Assembly (NCBI GenBank): GCA_013396655.1
Contig: WBMV01004160.1
Coordinates: 62,001 to 126,000, forward strand
Length of the DNA: 64,000 nt
Source of the DNA: Campylorhamphus procurvoides
Taxonomy: Eukaryota; Chordata; Aves; Passeriformes; Dendrocolaptidae
Reading direction: 5' to 3'
Shown: positions 27,877-41,200 of the stretch, one piece after another
Numbering within the stretch: position 1 is the first letter of the stretch
Layout of the letters: the number at the start of each line of letters is the position of its first letter
The notes under the pieces: model-generated
The model's input: only the letters and a program-made list of their open reading frames with translations
Database searches by the model: none
Told to the model about the DNA's origin: nothing
Translations under genes and position numbers: made by a program

Positions 27877-28204
27877 TCTATATGTTTTATATACATTTTT
27901 ATTATTTTGCTTGTGTGTTGTTCATTTCACTATTAAGGTCAGGAAACACTGCAAAATAGATGGAAAACCGAATCTTTTAAACACTTTTGTAAAAGTCAGC
28001 TTTTGCTCAAAGCCTCCCACAGTTAAGGCAAGCTGATATTGAGGGAATATTCCAAAACTGCACTAATGAACAAAAGTACAACTCTGGTAGAACTTGTGTG
28101 CCTTCATTTTGGAGAGACACATCCAAAATCATCCTTCTTGATCCACTTTAGGGCCTGAGAGGCTATCAGTGTTCACGTATCTGTAGGTACTTCCATTTCA
28201 AGAT

Positions 28205-28332
28205 CGAGCCACAGAATATTCTGAGTTGGAAGGAACCCACAAGGATCATTATGTCCAGCTCTTGAGTGAATGGATCAAACCCGTGACCTTGGCATTATTA
28301 GTACCATGCTCTAGCTAACTGAGCAGATCTCA
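28205..28332 (-). mobile_element. tRNA-Ile-derived SINE with CR1-like tail (TguSINE1-like)
   Basis: Read on the minus strand, the element opens with a tRNA head: GCTCAGTTAGCTAGAG (A-box region), then CATGGTACTAATAATGCC, then GGGTTTGATCC (B-box region with one C-to-T change from GGTTCGATCC). The CTAATAA stretch matches the anticodon loop of tRNA-Ile(AAU). After the head, the sequence passes into a tail reading TGATCCTTGTGGGTTCC, CTTCCAACTCAGAATATTC, TGTGG, which is a CR1 3' end. This architecture is that of TguSINE1, a passerine SINE moved by CR1 machinery. The family name is from memory; the tRNA head and CR1 tail are visible directly. The copy is diverged and probably inactive. Confidence 0.9.
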
Positions 28333-31300
28333 GATTTTTTCTGCTATTGTTTTCACACACAAATCCTAATGACTTGAAGGGGCAAGACTGAGCCATATTC
28401 CTGAATCATTAATTTGGTAGATGTGCTTAATACAGGCCTAAAATGCAACATCACTGAGTTTCAGCCAGGGGGCCTGAGAAGAAGTTTGTGTAAAATTTTA
28501 CTTAAATGGGATTTTGTCTGTGAGTTAAAGCACATAACATCTGTAATATCTGAACTTGTATCTCCAAAGCCTAGGGAGAAACCCTGAACTACCAGGTTAG
28601 GTGAAATGCAAGACCTCCTATACATCTCTCTGTTTAACCTGGGTAATGCACCAAGAAGAGAACTGTCGAGATGGGCCATGATGTTGTAACTTGGTGGTTG
28701 GACTGGAGATGATGTCAGGAATATTGGCCTCTGCTCCAAGGGAAACTCATGTGCACTTCCTTTAGTAGCCAGAGGATAAGAAGCGAAAAACACAAACACA
28801 GACCAGCAGCCTGTCTTTTTCATTAAATATGGCGCAGCAAAAATTAAAATATCTGATGGGAAACTACTATTTAGCTATGCATTTAAGCAGTTTTTAGAGT
28901 ACTGAGGGTTTTTCTATATCACCTCAAGTCACCACTACGTCCACTCTAATGACTCAGTAGAAAATAGTGCTAAACCAAGGCCTTGTCAATGATTGAAAAT
29001 CAAACTCACAGCCATATTTAATGGTGTTAAATTAGGCAGCAAAACCATTGAGTCCAGAATTGAGATCTACTGGTAGTTTATTTAGTCTTATCCTGGAAAA
29101 GCAAGCCAAAAGTCTTAGAAATTGATGCTATGCCTTCTGGGGACTTTGACGTTTACAAGAAAGCAATGTAAAATGATCCACTTAATAAGGGGTCCTAAAA
29201 GTAAGTTATGCAGGGGAAATAATAACATGTAGGTCTCCAGTGGGGAACAGTATATTTTAAAGAACAGTGGTATCATAAGCTGCCTCCAGCCACATGAGAA
29301 TATCACTTCAGACATACATAATGAACACATGGGTGACAGCCTTCTCCACATCTCAAAGAAAAGGGAGATTAAAAAAAAGTCTGTCTTTGAGTTATTTTGT
29401 TGGTTTTTTCCACCCGAAGAATGTCTCAGACAGCAACTATAGTAGATTGAGATGGCTGAGCATCAGAGCATGATACAACCAGAACCAATGAATTTGTCAT
29501 TGTCTGATAACAGTATCCTTGAAAGAAGGCTTATAAAATAACACTGGGTATTGCACTGGTATGCATAACCTTAAGGGTATGCATATGTAGCAGACAAATT
29601 AGTGAGAAATGTTTATGTGCTTATGTGTACAAAAACCCTTTTTATCTTGCTTACTGTTAGTCGCTATTATAGTTATTGTTAATATTATTATTATTATCTG
29701 AAAGAGAAAGAAGGACAAGGCTATTCATTTAACATTTAAGATTCAGGGAAAAAAACCAACATTGATCCTGGTTGCTATGACATGTGGAGACCTATGTTAC
29801 ACAATCCAGAGCATTTACACATTGAATTTACACATTGAATATAATGAATCCCTGTCAGGTTCCTTAGCTGTGAATGATTTTTGAATAACAACATGTGGGT
29901 GATATAATTCCAGATTTGAACTTTATGTGGTATCTCAAGTTCCCATGTATATTCTCCCACCACCTCTATTCATGAAGAAACCAGCATTTTTGGAAACAGC
30001 TCTTGTGGGTTACTGGAAGATTTGAATCAAAGTTTGAGTATACATTTCAAAGTCTGTGTATACACAAAACCATTTCTACTTGAGAACTTTGTTGAAATGA
30101 ACATGAAGGTAAGTAGCACTGCCCACTGTCAAGGTAAAGTACATTTATGTCCTGTACATTCCAACACCTCCCCACCATGGTATAGTCATAGCATTTACAG
30201 TTTGGGTTTAAATTTCTCTAGGGACAGTGTTTTCAATCCATTTATCCTTCTCTATATTGTACCTTTAAATAGCAATACTATTTCTGTATGAAACCTCTGT
30301 AGAAATGATGGAACTGAAATAGTTTTACCTGAATATTAACTATATTGGATATTGATTTCACAGTTAGCCTTCAATACAGAGGATATAGAAGATAATTTTT
30401 GAATTCAGTGAGCATAAATAGGGCCAAACACCTCACTGAAATTTTTTGTGGAGGATCAAATGCTACAAGTTTCTTAGCACAGCTTTTGTCATTCATTGTA
30501 CTACTTGATATAAGGGTGAATTGAAATTCATTACTCCTTTTATTTTGTTAATAATGCATGTTAATAATGAGTTTTCTGTCAAATAAAGAAAAAATGATGT
30601 TCAAAATTTAAACATAGCAGAGTTATGTGTTTGGAAACTTTGTAGAAGGACAGTGAAAATATTGACAGCTGAACTGCCACAAAGTCATTGTAATTTGAGA
30701 TTTTCCTGGACATCTTTAGGAAACCTGTAAACAAGATACAGTATTCTATAAACTTAGAACCGTATTTTAAAGACTCATGTGACATAGCTCTGTGGTTTAA
30801 CATAGAGAAATTAAGACTATAAATTAAAGCAGACACAGAAGGGTAGAACAAGGAATATTAAAAATTTACATCATCTTGTATCCACACACACATTGTTTTC
30901 AGTAACTTTAAATAACTACTTTGGCAGTTACACTTTTCCTGCTGAGTTTGAGGTATTTGAAACTCATTTACTGAAAGCTGTATTTTGTGGATTTCCATAG
31001 ATAATAATCCTACCTTACCAAAAATACCACCAACTGGCTGTCATATAAAGTTCTGAAAAGCTGTAATAAATGTCTCTCATCGGTTTTCATATGAACTTTG
31101 GGCTGAATTATAAGCTGCATATTATTTTTTTCTCTGTGACCTTGCTATTTCTCCTTTTTCAGAATTTAATAGGTGGAGACCGAACACCCATGGGAATTCC
31201 AAGTTTGCATGAAAGAAAACTTGTTGACACTGCTGCTGGATAGGTGCTGTACTCTCCTCTTGATGGGTGTTATACTGCAGCAGTCTCTCAAATGTAACCC

Positions 31301-32449
31301 ACTTCAGTATAAACAGAAAATGTGCCACACACTGATGGAGGTGGTCAGCAAATCATCACATCAGGCGTGCTCAGAAATATATAGGTATCTTAAGAACAAT
31401 ATGCACTGGGGTGAAAATGCAGTATTTTAAATCTGCTCATTATTATAGAATCTGTTATAATACATAGGCTGCACCGTATCATGGGTAGAGTATCATTATT
31501 CATGTTTTAATGGCAAAGAAAGGGAAAAAGTGATCAAAGCACCCAGAAAACTAAGGACAGGTCTGGACATGAGGCTCATGTTTCCTGAGTCTTTTCCTCA
31601 TAGCATTATTGACCAGGCCAGGAAATTTAAATGGAAAATTCCATGCTAAATGTGAACCCCAGATACATTCAGCTAAACCTTGACAATGTCACAGGCATCA
31701 AATTTTTTTCAAAGAGATTGTGTATCTCATTACAATCCCTGAAGCACTTTGCTGAACATGAAGGTGTGTGGGAACAGTATAATTCCCACTTAGATGGTGA
31801 CATGTGGTTACAAAATGATCTGATGTGTGGTACCATAGTCCTCCTTGAACAAAATAAAGATGAAATGGATAGTCCACTGCTAAACACTATTACCTCTTTC
31901 TGCATCTACATCATTCTTTTTGCTGCCATAATTCCTCACAGAGATGTGCAAACACTAATTAGGACATTCAAAAACGCAACTTACATGTCTGTATTGTTAT
32001 AAAACAGCACAGCCATATAGTCACTGCTCCTGGCCTGTAATCTTTTTTTGCCAAATGAACTCACCCAGTTCAAGGAAACAAAGACCCAGAGCATATTAAT
32101 TTCTGGTTGAATCACATTGAGCTGCTAGTTCATTACACTACTGTAGAAAAGTTATCAGTTCAACAAGCCTGAGTCGAATATCTTTCTTGGAGGGTAAATA
32201 TATATAAATACATGTCTCTCAAAGAACAAAATGAGTCAATTAACCCCAAACATTGATGAGATTTGCTACAGATTGTGAACTAAGTTCCTGAAAAGCTCTT
32301 TGAAAGGCCTTTTCTGATTTCCTGTCATTTTAAAGGAAATAAAAGTCTACAACACTCTGTATTGCTTTTTCTTTAGGTAAACACATTTTTATTCTGCCAT
32401 AAAGAAATCTCCTCTTGCCATTTTTCCTTGCTGTGAACAGCAGCCTATC

Positions 32450-32473
32450 AAAATAAAAATAAAAATAAAAAAC
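32450..32473. repeat. (AAAAT)n microsatellite
   Basis: Three to four AAAAT units with flanking A runs. Confidence 0.85.
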
Positions 32474-33683
32474 CCTTAAAGGTCACACTGGAAGCAAGAC
32501 ATATATTACAGTTTCAGATACAAGTCTCAAAGACCTGAGAAGTGCTTCATTCAGATTCATAAAAGCTACAACAAGAAGAAAGAAACTTCAATTTGTTGAT
32601 ATTAAATCTTTCTTCAACCTTCTAAATAATTATTGGAAAGAAAGGGTTTCTCTTGCAGTGTTAACAACACAGCATGCCTATAAGAAACCAGTTAAGTTTT
32701 GCCAATACAGCAAGACTTCTCCCATTTTCATATGTGGAATAAGATTTTATAAGTCACTTTTAAGAAAGGAAAGAAAGTAATTCGACTTGGTAAAAATTAC
32801 AAACTTTATCTTTCCCTACACTTTATGAGTAGATATGGTCTCTGAATCCCTGGGGCAAAGTTTACACGCAATACAATTTATTTTGTATCAATGAAGTTAC
32901 TATAGAGATCCACAGGTGAATCTACATGTTTTTCAATCAGAAGTAGTTGTGATTTGAGTGGCTTACTAAATTAGCTGTGAGATGACCAGCTCAGAATCCT
33001 GACAGCCTCTAGCCTAGGGAACAGAACCTCTTTGCCTCAGAGTGTATTTGGCTTATGTGGTAAGAGTGGCACCATGCATTGTTTTCATTCATTGCTGAAA
33101 CACCCAAGTTACAGTAAATTTCAGGCTTCTGTCCTGGTTGGGACTGCTGTGATATTCTCCCACAGAAAGATATGGGAAGTTCCAAAGAATAGGAATAATA
33201 GTGTAGTTGAAGCACTAACAAGTATTTGTTGGACTTTTAGCCCACAATGTTAAAGAACAGGATCTGTTGAACAGATCACTCTCGTATTTGTCCCATTTCT
33301 CGTGTCTGGGATACCCTTCTAGTGGTGTGAAAAGGTTTCCGCAGAGCTGGTGTTCATGGTGGAAACACCTGAGCAAGTCAAACACAAAGATCTTCTCAAA
33401 TCCGGTTCTACATTTAACAGTCCACACGGGTGGTATTACTACACTGATGTTGGCAAGAGGGAGAGGATCAGGCCCTGAAGAGATCAGCAAGAATAAACAG
33501 GGCACAAGAATTCTGTGAGTGACTGAAGTATTGAGTATCAGAGCACTTATTTAGCTCTTATTCACTTCAGTTCAGAGTTACATGTTTTAATCTTATCTTC
33601 CACTGTAACTTCATCTCTAGTACATAAAAAATGCAGTTAGAGAAGGAACATAAATGTGAAAAAAAGAAAAAGAAGGAACCATT

Positions 33684-33761
33684 ATATGTATAATAATCAT
33701 TATTATACATAAATAAAATTATATATAAATATATATGTAATTACATATATACACAAAATAA
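33684..33761. repeat. AT-rich low-complexity tract
   Basis: Nearly pure A/T with scattered C and G, including ATATATAAATATATATG and TTACATATATACAC. This is simple sequence. Confidence 0.8.
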
Positions 33762-35071
33762 GAAGTCCTTCTCTTATCAATTACATTGGTAATACATAGT
33801 AAAGGAAATGGGATTCCACAGCCCAGTGGTTATCCAACATAGCATGAAATGGGGTTTATTAAGTCCCTGTTCCTAGGACTGCTGGAGGCTATAGAACTCC
33901 CTGTTCCCACTGTGGTTTCAGAAGGCTTGGACAAAATGGTGAGATACACATGGCCAAAACCTGGACCATAGGACAAGACTAAAAATATCTTGGCACTTGT
34001 CTTTTTATGTTATTTACCTTCATGTCAGGAATATTTGAGAGTCTAAATCAATTAAAGATTCAGGTCCTTGGAAAAAAAAATTGCTGAAAAAATTTTATAG
34101 TTATTCCAATTTGTCCTTGATGAGTCTCAGCTTAGCACCTTCTATCTAGCTTGGATTAATGAACTATGATGTCTATGGATGTCTCTCCACTGGCTTTTCA
34201 ATTCACATCTGGTGCAACCTTGTTGAAGTAAACTTCTCTCGTCTTCTACAGACTCACTTTGGCACGCTCAGATATGAACATTAAAATTAACACTTCCAAG
34301 AGCAAGAGGCAGGGAAGAGAATGGAGGAGGGAGACAATTAGTAAAATGTCTTAAAATTAATAAACTTTCCTCACTGAGAAATAAAAAATTCCCCTTCAAT
34401 GTCCAACCACACATGCTACAAGACTATGAGGATATTAATAATGTATCCTTTTAAGGAAATGGATTCCATAAGATTCTTGGAAATAGACTTTGTCAGCAAT
34501 CTTCATAGGGATAGGCAAAGATACGATTTTCCTCCATTCTCTATTCCTGACAATGTTCTGCACACAGCTTCTCTCCTTCTACACAGGGATTAAAGTCAGA
34601 GAAAACAGAATGAAATGCAGAAAGATAAGAAAAAGCCAGTGACTTTGATACTTCCCGAGCGCTCTTTTCCTTCATGTGTTTGGGAAAACCAAGTGCCACA
34701 AAAAATAGATGATGAATTAAAAAACCCAACAGTAAAAAATATTAGATGAAAGACTTCTTGATCTTCTTCACTCAAACTTCTACGTTAAAAGTAATATTTC
34801 ATCTCTCCCTACTTAATAAAAACATGCAGTAAGCAAAACACTGTCCCTAAAGAAAAACTCTCCTTTACACTATGTTTTATGATGCTTCATCAAGTATGAT
34901 CTCAGATAAGAGAGGTTGTATCCAGAGCTGAGCAATTTCTTGCCTTTGATGTCTGTGCCTAATATTTTTAATATGTAACGATTGATGGCTGTGACTAAAC
35001 CTTATCTACATGTCACATCAAGAAGTGATGTAACAGCCTTACTGCCATCACCCAAAGGAATATTAAAGCAG

Positions 35072-35101
35072 AAGCCCTGAGGAGATATAAAGGCAGGGCT
35101 T
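35072..35101 (+). promoter_or_regulatory. Hairpin enclosing a TATA-box-like motif
   Basis: Perfect 8-bp inverted arms AAGCCCTG (35072-35079) and CAGGGCTT (35094-35101) flank a 14-nt loop that contains TATAAA (35086-35091) followed by GGCAGGG. A TATA box with a GC-rich downstream flank is the form seen in TATA promoters and in LTR U3 regions. There is no recognised transcript downstream and no confirmed LTR boundaries, so promoter activity is only a possibility. Confidence 0.3.
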
Positions 35102-37834
35102 TTCCTTCCTGGAAAAAGAAGGGGTTTCACTTGAAGCTTTAGGAAGAACGTAGTCTCAAGTCACTTGTTCATAAAAAGAAACTGACTCCCATGGTGGAAG
35201 AACTCCACAATCTCTGCATTTTAAGTCTCTTCTCTACACAGTAAAGATGCATATGTATGAAAAAAAAAATCTTGAAAGGATCTCTGTCATTTGGCAGTGA
35301 CACAGCAATCCTGAGACTTTCAGAAGTCTTTCAGAAGCTATTAAAAACAACAAGAAAAGGAAAATTCATTTTAGATTCTCCTATTTACTAAGGTGGCCTT
35401 CGGAGGCTGAGCTGGGTGTGAACTGCTGCAGCTGAGGTCATTCTATTTTCAGGCAACCTTTTTCTGAAGACAAAGTAGTTCTGGAAAGTGTAAACTGTTT
35501 TTTTCTCATCTTGGTGAGATATTAACTAGAAGCTCCTATTGTGATCAGTCCAGAGTCAATATTGTTAGCTGCAGTTTTCTCATCTCACTAAAAAAAAAAA
35601 AAAATAGCAGCTTTTGGTTTCTTATGAAAAAGCACAGTGGTGGAAGAGGGACTACCATGTTATAAAGTCTTCACAATCTTCCCTGGATAGTGTCTTATAT
35701 TTATAGCGCCACCAAGAGACAAATTTGTGAATGCCAGAGTTTGGGATAGCACTTTTGTTAGGTTGGTTTTAGGAATCCTTTATTTTCCCAACCAATTTAA
35801 CCTTGAGACATCATTTAAAGGATAATCCACATTTGTTTCTTCTCTAAGCCAAATGAATATTCACAACTGGAAACAAAAGAACATAGAGGATTAACTCAGA
35901 AACAGCCTTTTAAATGATGAATGATGAAAAAATAAGGAAGAATAAGAATAGCTATGAATAAGCTGCTCAGCTTCACAATGTAATTGAGAAATGTTTAAAC
36001 ACGTCAGAGACCTACTGTCACAGTTTTTAAAAGGTGAGATTATAAAAGATAGAACAGAAAACTACAGATGTACCTTCTGACTTTTTAAGGAGAGTAAGAA
36101 TGGAAACTGGTATTCCTGAGGATAGGGAACACAGTGTATTTTTCCCCTAAAAATTCAAACTCACTGGAGGCCAGGAGGTATGTCAATTTATCTGTGGTGT
36201 AAAGTCAAAGTAATCTATGGAGTCACATTAAAAATTTCTATGGGTTATTTTAATGCTATGGATTTCATTTGTTAGGTTGGTAGCACAGTTCAACATATGT
36301 TTAATCTGACACAAAATGTAAATGGCTTAAAGAATGACAGTCAGAGCAACTCCAAGGGCAACAGTTGGCCTTTATACAGTTTGGTTGTTGAATCATAAAA
36401 CCAAATAATCACAGCTTTGTTATAAAATTCTGCATGATCTGAAACAAATAATTCATTTTGTTTCACTGTTGATTTCTCCATCTATGCAAGGGAAATCATG
36501 ACACACAAAATGGGTGGTGAAACTGGACCCATTCACTTTGGAACTATAGCTTGAACTCCTTTGAAAGCAAATTTGTTGCATTAAGTTTGCTATATTTAAG
36601 TAATACTTATATCCAAGTATATAAAATATTTTTTTTCCAGATACTATGATGCTGCAAATTGATCTGCACTGAAGTCTGTTTAGACAAGCATGGAATATGT
36701 CCGTGGTGTTCCTGTAAACTTTAGTGGTTGCTCCCATATAACCCACCTGCAGAAGAGTTTCCACCTCACCCCACCTATCAGTAGGAGTCTGCTACATGAC
36801 TGGGTTATTTGCCTTTCTACTTGTAAATGTATAGCACGACTGACTGCACTTTAACAGGATTATTGTCACCCTGTTTTGAAGCTTTCCATATGATTGTTGA
36901 ACCTATTGTTTCAGCCTTCATAAATAGAAGGAACAGAGGGAGGATGAGATCCATGGGGGCTGTATTTACACTGTATAATGGAGCAAACTGCAGATATTCC
37001 TTAACTGCTACTGCTAAGGCTGCCCTGACACTGGAATATAATTGCTAACACAGAATGGATTTTGTGCTAAAAGTCTTTTCCTGGAGTCTCTTAATTCTTA
37101 TTTCAGGCCTTGTGATAGACTCTGAGCTGCAGCACTGCAAGAGTGATCTACTGAGTGCAAAGTCTCCATCACTTTATCCTGCAGAGATCCAGGCACGGCC
37201 CACCAGCAAACAAAAACACGGAGGACAACCAGAGATGGGGCATCTCTGTTCTGCACTTAGTCTGGGTGATGTCTTCAAAATGCATTTGAGAAGGGGCATG
37301 TCAGTGTCACACACAAATAACATCACAGAGTCGCTCACAGCATCGTAAGTTATTAATTTGTGCAAGGTTTGCAAATGCTGAAGCACAGCCTTCAATCCAA
37401 GGCAGTGTGTTCAGGCCTGGTGTGATGCATGTCCCAGGCCATCATTCCTGCTCTGCCTTCCCTGCAGTAGAGTGAGACCTCAGATACTGCCTGAGCTGTT
37501 ACACAGATACAGGGGTGAAGTCACAGGTTTAACACTTTGTCCTCTTTACTGAAGAAATTCGATGGCTGCAATGGTATCAGTCATCCCAAACTCGATACAA
37601 AATTTTTATCTCCTTCATGCTCCTTGCTTACTCTGTGTGCTCCCACATCAGACATAATTCCCAGCACGTGGTATTCATATTTAGGTTTCCTTTCAGACCT
37701 GTCTGTGAAATTAATAATATGTAGAAAATTTCAGCTTTCCTATCTTCTCTAGCAGTAAAAAAGATATTTTCATTATTCTTTAATGGAAAAAGAGAGCAGG
37801 AATTTGCAAAAACAACCAACAGTTTCATAATATT

Positions 37835-37870
37835 CTGATTTTATTACATTCACTGATTTTATTTCATTCA
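37835..37870. repeat. Tandem 18-bp repeat x 2
   Basis: CTGATTTTATTACATTCA at 37835-37852 is followed directly by a copy with one A-to-T change at 37853-37870. A minor local duplication. Confidence 0.9.
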
Positions 37871-38223
37871 CTTTAGTTGGAACAAGCTAAAGTTGTCTTT
37901 AATATCTTACTTTCTCAGATTTTTTCACTCTGAAAGTTTCTGGCAGAATAAGAAATGAGTTCAAGTCCAGAATAATAAAAGTTTTATTTGAGTGACTTTC
38001 AGGAATCATATCTGTAGTATAGAATGAAGAAAAAGTTAGAAAATGTCCAGATAAAAACTTTAAAGAAGAATCATATTCTTTCTGGGGAATAACATGGTTA
38101 GGATTTGAAAATTTTATTGTTTATCTACCTCAATTTCATGTTCACTGAATTTGTTTTTCCTGCAGCGTGGATGATTCATTTTGGTAGATTATATAAGACT
38201 TCACTTCACAGTTCTCATACTAA

Positions 38224-38252
38224 AAAAAAAAAAAAAAAGGAAAAAAAATTAA
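38224..38252. repeat. Poly-A tract
   Basis: An uninterrupted A run of about 17 bases, two Gs, then eight As. No polyadenylation signal or retrocopy was seen upstream, so it is listed as simple sequence. Confidence 0.85.
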
Positions 38253-41200
38253 ATGTATGGCTATGGAACATATAGACTTTTTATATTTCCAGATTCTTCA
38301 CAGATGTTTTCTTTAATGCTAATTATTTGCCAGCACTGTTTCCTAATTTCCTTTTATTATTATTTTTTATTTAATAGCTCCTTGCACCTGCAAATCTGAA
38401 AACACCACATGGAGTGACATAGTCACAGTCTAAATCTGTGAATAGGAAACAGACACAAGGTGATAAAGTCACTTGCAAAACATTGCAGGGTCCTCCAGTC
38501 CTAGGAGCACAGTCTAGCGTGCTATCTTTTACAACAAACTGAAAACATTTTCTCTGCCAGCAGCTGAACTCTTGGGGGAAGGGTTTGATTCACTCACTGT
38601 ATATGTGAACAATTTCTGGAACATGGAACTGGGGTCTTAAGGTGCTAATACAGTGCTAAGTTATAATAATCACCATGATTACAGCTGATATAAAGAAGTT
38701 TTTTGAAATAGCTTTTTGATATTTTTAAATACATTCATGTCTCCATGTACTGATGTTCTGCAGTTCTCCTAACAGGATAGATCAGTCTCTTTGAACTCTC
38801 TTGGAAAAATCCTTCTCTGCTGCAGATTTCCCATGGTGACACCTAAAATGTGCTGTGTGCTGCAGTGATGCTCCAGTGTCTGTGAGTCTTCCTTCCCACA
38901 GGAAAAGATCTGGATTAATGTGGAGGTAGGAGGTAGATAGAATGGGAGCCTATTTTCAACAGTGAGAAGTACTTCTGTGTCCCATAGTTGAAACTATTGA
39001 GTAAAGTCCCCATAGTTCAGCAGCCTGCCACTGAAAAGGGAAAATTAATTTCCCTATCTTCTAGCAAGTGAAACCACAAGGTGTCAGAAAGAGCAGCAAT
39101 GGATGGTATATCACTTGAGGACTTAAAATAGAAAGATTGTTAATCTTAAGAACATTTTCAAATATTTTAAATAAATATGTAGAATATCCACAGAAAATAC
39201 TTTTTAATTAAAATATTAGTTCTAAGAGTCTAATCAGTCAAAAATTTGAAACATAATAAAGGTCTAATAAAAATAACTTAAATTTCAGTTATGAACATTA
39301 TACACACACAGCCAGACTGTCTATGTGAAGCTGGCAAAAGTAAAAACAAATAAACCACAGTTTTCCCACCACTTGCAAAATTCTGACATAGAGGGCTTTA
39401 TATCTAAATTAATTTTTCTTGGTTAGAGATCTTTGAACAAACTGATGGAAATTGCAGTTAGTTTTGGTGAGCTATACACATGCATAGAAAGAAGGAGGGA
39501 GGGTAAGAGATTGTGCTGAACTTAATAAATAAATGCTTTATGCTGATTCATTAATGTTGTGCACAGAAATATGAAAAATAACAATTACAGAACTATCAGC
39601 ATCTGTAAACGAAACTGTGTGAAGGAAAAGAGGAAAAATTTGTTCTCTATCATCTTCAGGCTTAATGAATGTCTCATCTTTCCAATTAACACTTCCAGTC
39701 TTCTGTCCTTAAAAGAGCAGCAGGATGAAACCACTCTGCCTCAAACACAGATGGGAGGACGTGCCTTCTAACATGTATTTTGCCTGGTCTAGGTGTCACA
39801 ATTTCCTGTGGATGACGCCATAGATCTGATTGACAGGACAGGACTTTAAAACTAAACAGAAGCAAATTGCTGCCCAAAGGCATCAACAGTCAAAACATTG
39901 TTGGTAATTGCTCTTGAAGTTAGAGTTTCCTCCAGGGATATCTTCCCTATCAAGCAATTAAAAATTACATTATCAGATAGAAGTTTGTTTCCTTTGATTT
40001 TGTTTGTTTGAGAGGACAGGAAAACTTCTCTAATAATTCTCCGTTTTCTGAGATATTCCAGCTTTGTCTCCATTTCCCTCTTCCCCGCCTCTCCTACTTT
40101 TTTCTTCCTTTATGTACAGAGACTTGTTACTAGCTCCCGGTGGAGCTTTGGGATATCTGATGGAATTTTTTACAATATATGAAGGAAATACAGCCTGTGG
40201 CTCCAAGTGGATAGAAAACATTTATGGGCTGATTTACCCTTCTTCAGCCAACCCACTGGACTTGCAAATTCAATGTGCTAAAGTTTGTGTTTCTTTAATC
40301 AGCTTAGGGTGTGTTTTCCCCTTATATGCTTCTTAACATGCAGAGGGATGATGGTACCGTCACCTGAAGTGGTAGGATATCTGTACCACAAGTACAGTAT
40401 CCTGTCACCATCAGTAATATCAGTGTATCAATCCCCATCTGTTACACAAGTGTCTCATGCAGCAACCTGATTTTTTTCTCCTTTCGTAGAAAAGGATATG
40501 GGTTCCATATTTCCAGTGTAAACAAAGTTGAGATACTGCCACGTACAAAATACTTGCACAAGAGTGAATCTTTAATTATTTCTGAATGATGTAGGAAGAC
40601 ATATTTTTCCATTAAATTCACTGCCAGTGATCAGACTTTCATGGCTACCAGGAACCACTGTTCTAGGGACCCTGAACTCCTGCTTGCCTTGACATTGTCA
40701 ACTGGATTCAGGCCTCTAGTGCAGTCCTAATTCACACTCCTATCGCACACACAAGACAATTTTAATTAAAGGGATGTAGTTGCAAGTTTCAGTGAAAAAA
40801 GATGAATTCAAGCACTCAAGAACTTCTTGAATTTGTTCATCTTCTGTCAATCCCCCAGTGCTTTTGAGCCTTGCTGCAGGACACCAGTGGAAACAAAGAC
40901 CCTGCTTAAAATCCTCACTGCAGATAGCTTTAATGAGTAATCAGCAGCACTTATTTAAGCCTATCACAGTGGCTTTTCCCTGCATGTTTTCTCTTTTTTT
41001 TTTTTTTGCATGAATAGCACTTTTACTTAATACCTTGTTGGAAAAAAAATTAAAAAAAAGGTTGAGGAGCAGGATTTGAAAGCTTTCCTTTAATTCTAAC
41101 AATGATATACATGTATTTCACTTCTAAAACTTGCTGACAGTAGAAATTGTGTGATTGCAGTGAAAAAAGACACTTTGTCAGGATGGCACCTTGACCGTGC

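Larger units (their letters stand above)
13741..28204. other. Unique AT-rich non-coding sequence with simple repeats, no gene recognised
   Basis: No exon, RNA gene or interspersed repeat could be recognised across this 14.5-kb stretch. It contains an A/C-rich tract near 19725-19803, TA runs near 21532-21550 and 21690-21704, a T-rich tract at 23900-23954, a C-run at 24264-24284, and A/C-rich tracts near 25866-25911 and 27746-27876. The longest open frame (21443-21889, minus, 148 codons) is rich in Ile/Tyr from the TA runs and has no domain. Small uncharacterised old repeats may be hidden here. Confidence 0.5.

Noticed and set aside
31631..32002. Plus-strand open frame, 123 codons, with fairly protein-like composition
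   Set aside because: No family recognised, no supporting splice or promoter context, and another frame is open on the opposite strand over the same bases. A translated search would be decisive.
37055..37348. 97-codon plus-strand frame starting with a hydrophobic, signal-peptide-like N-terminus
   Set aside because: After the hydrophobic start there is no cysteine pattern or domain, and no TATA box or polyadenylation signal frames it. Probably chance.
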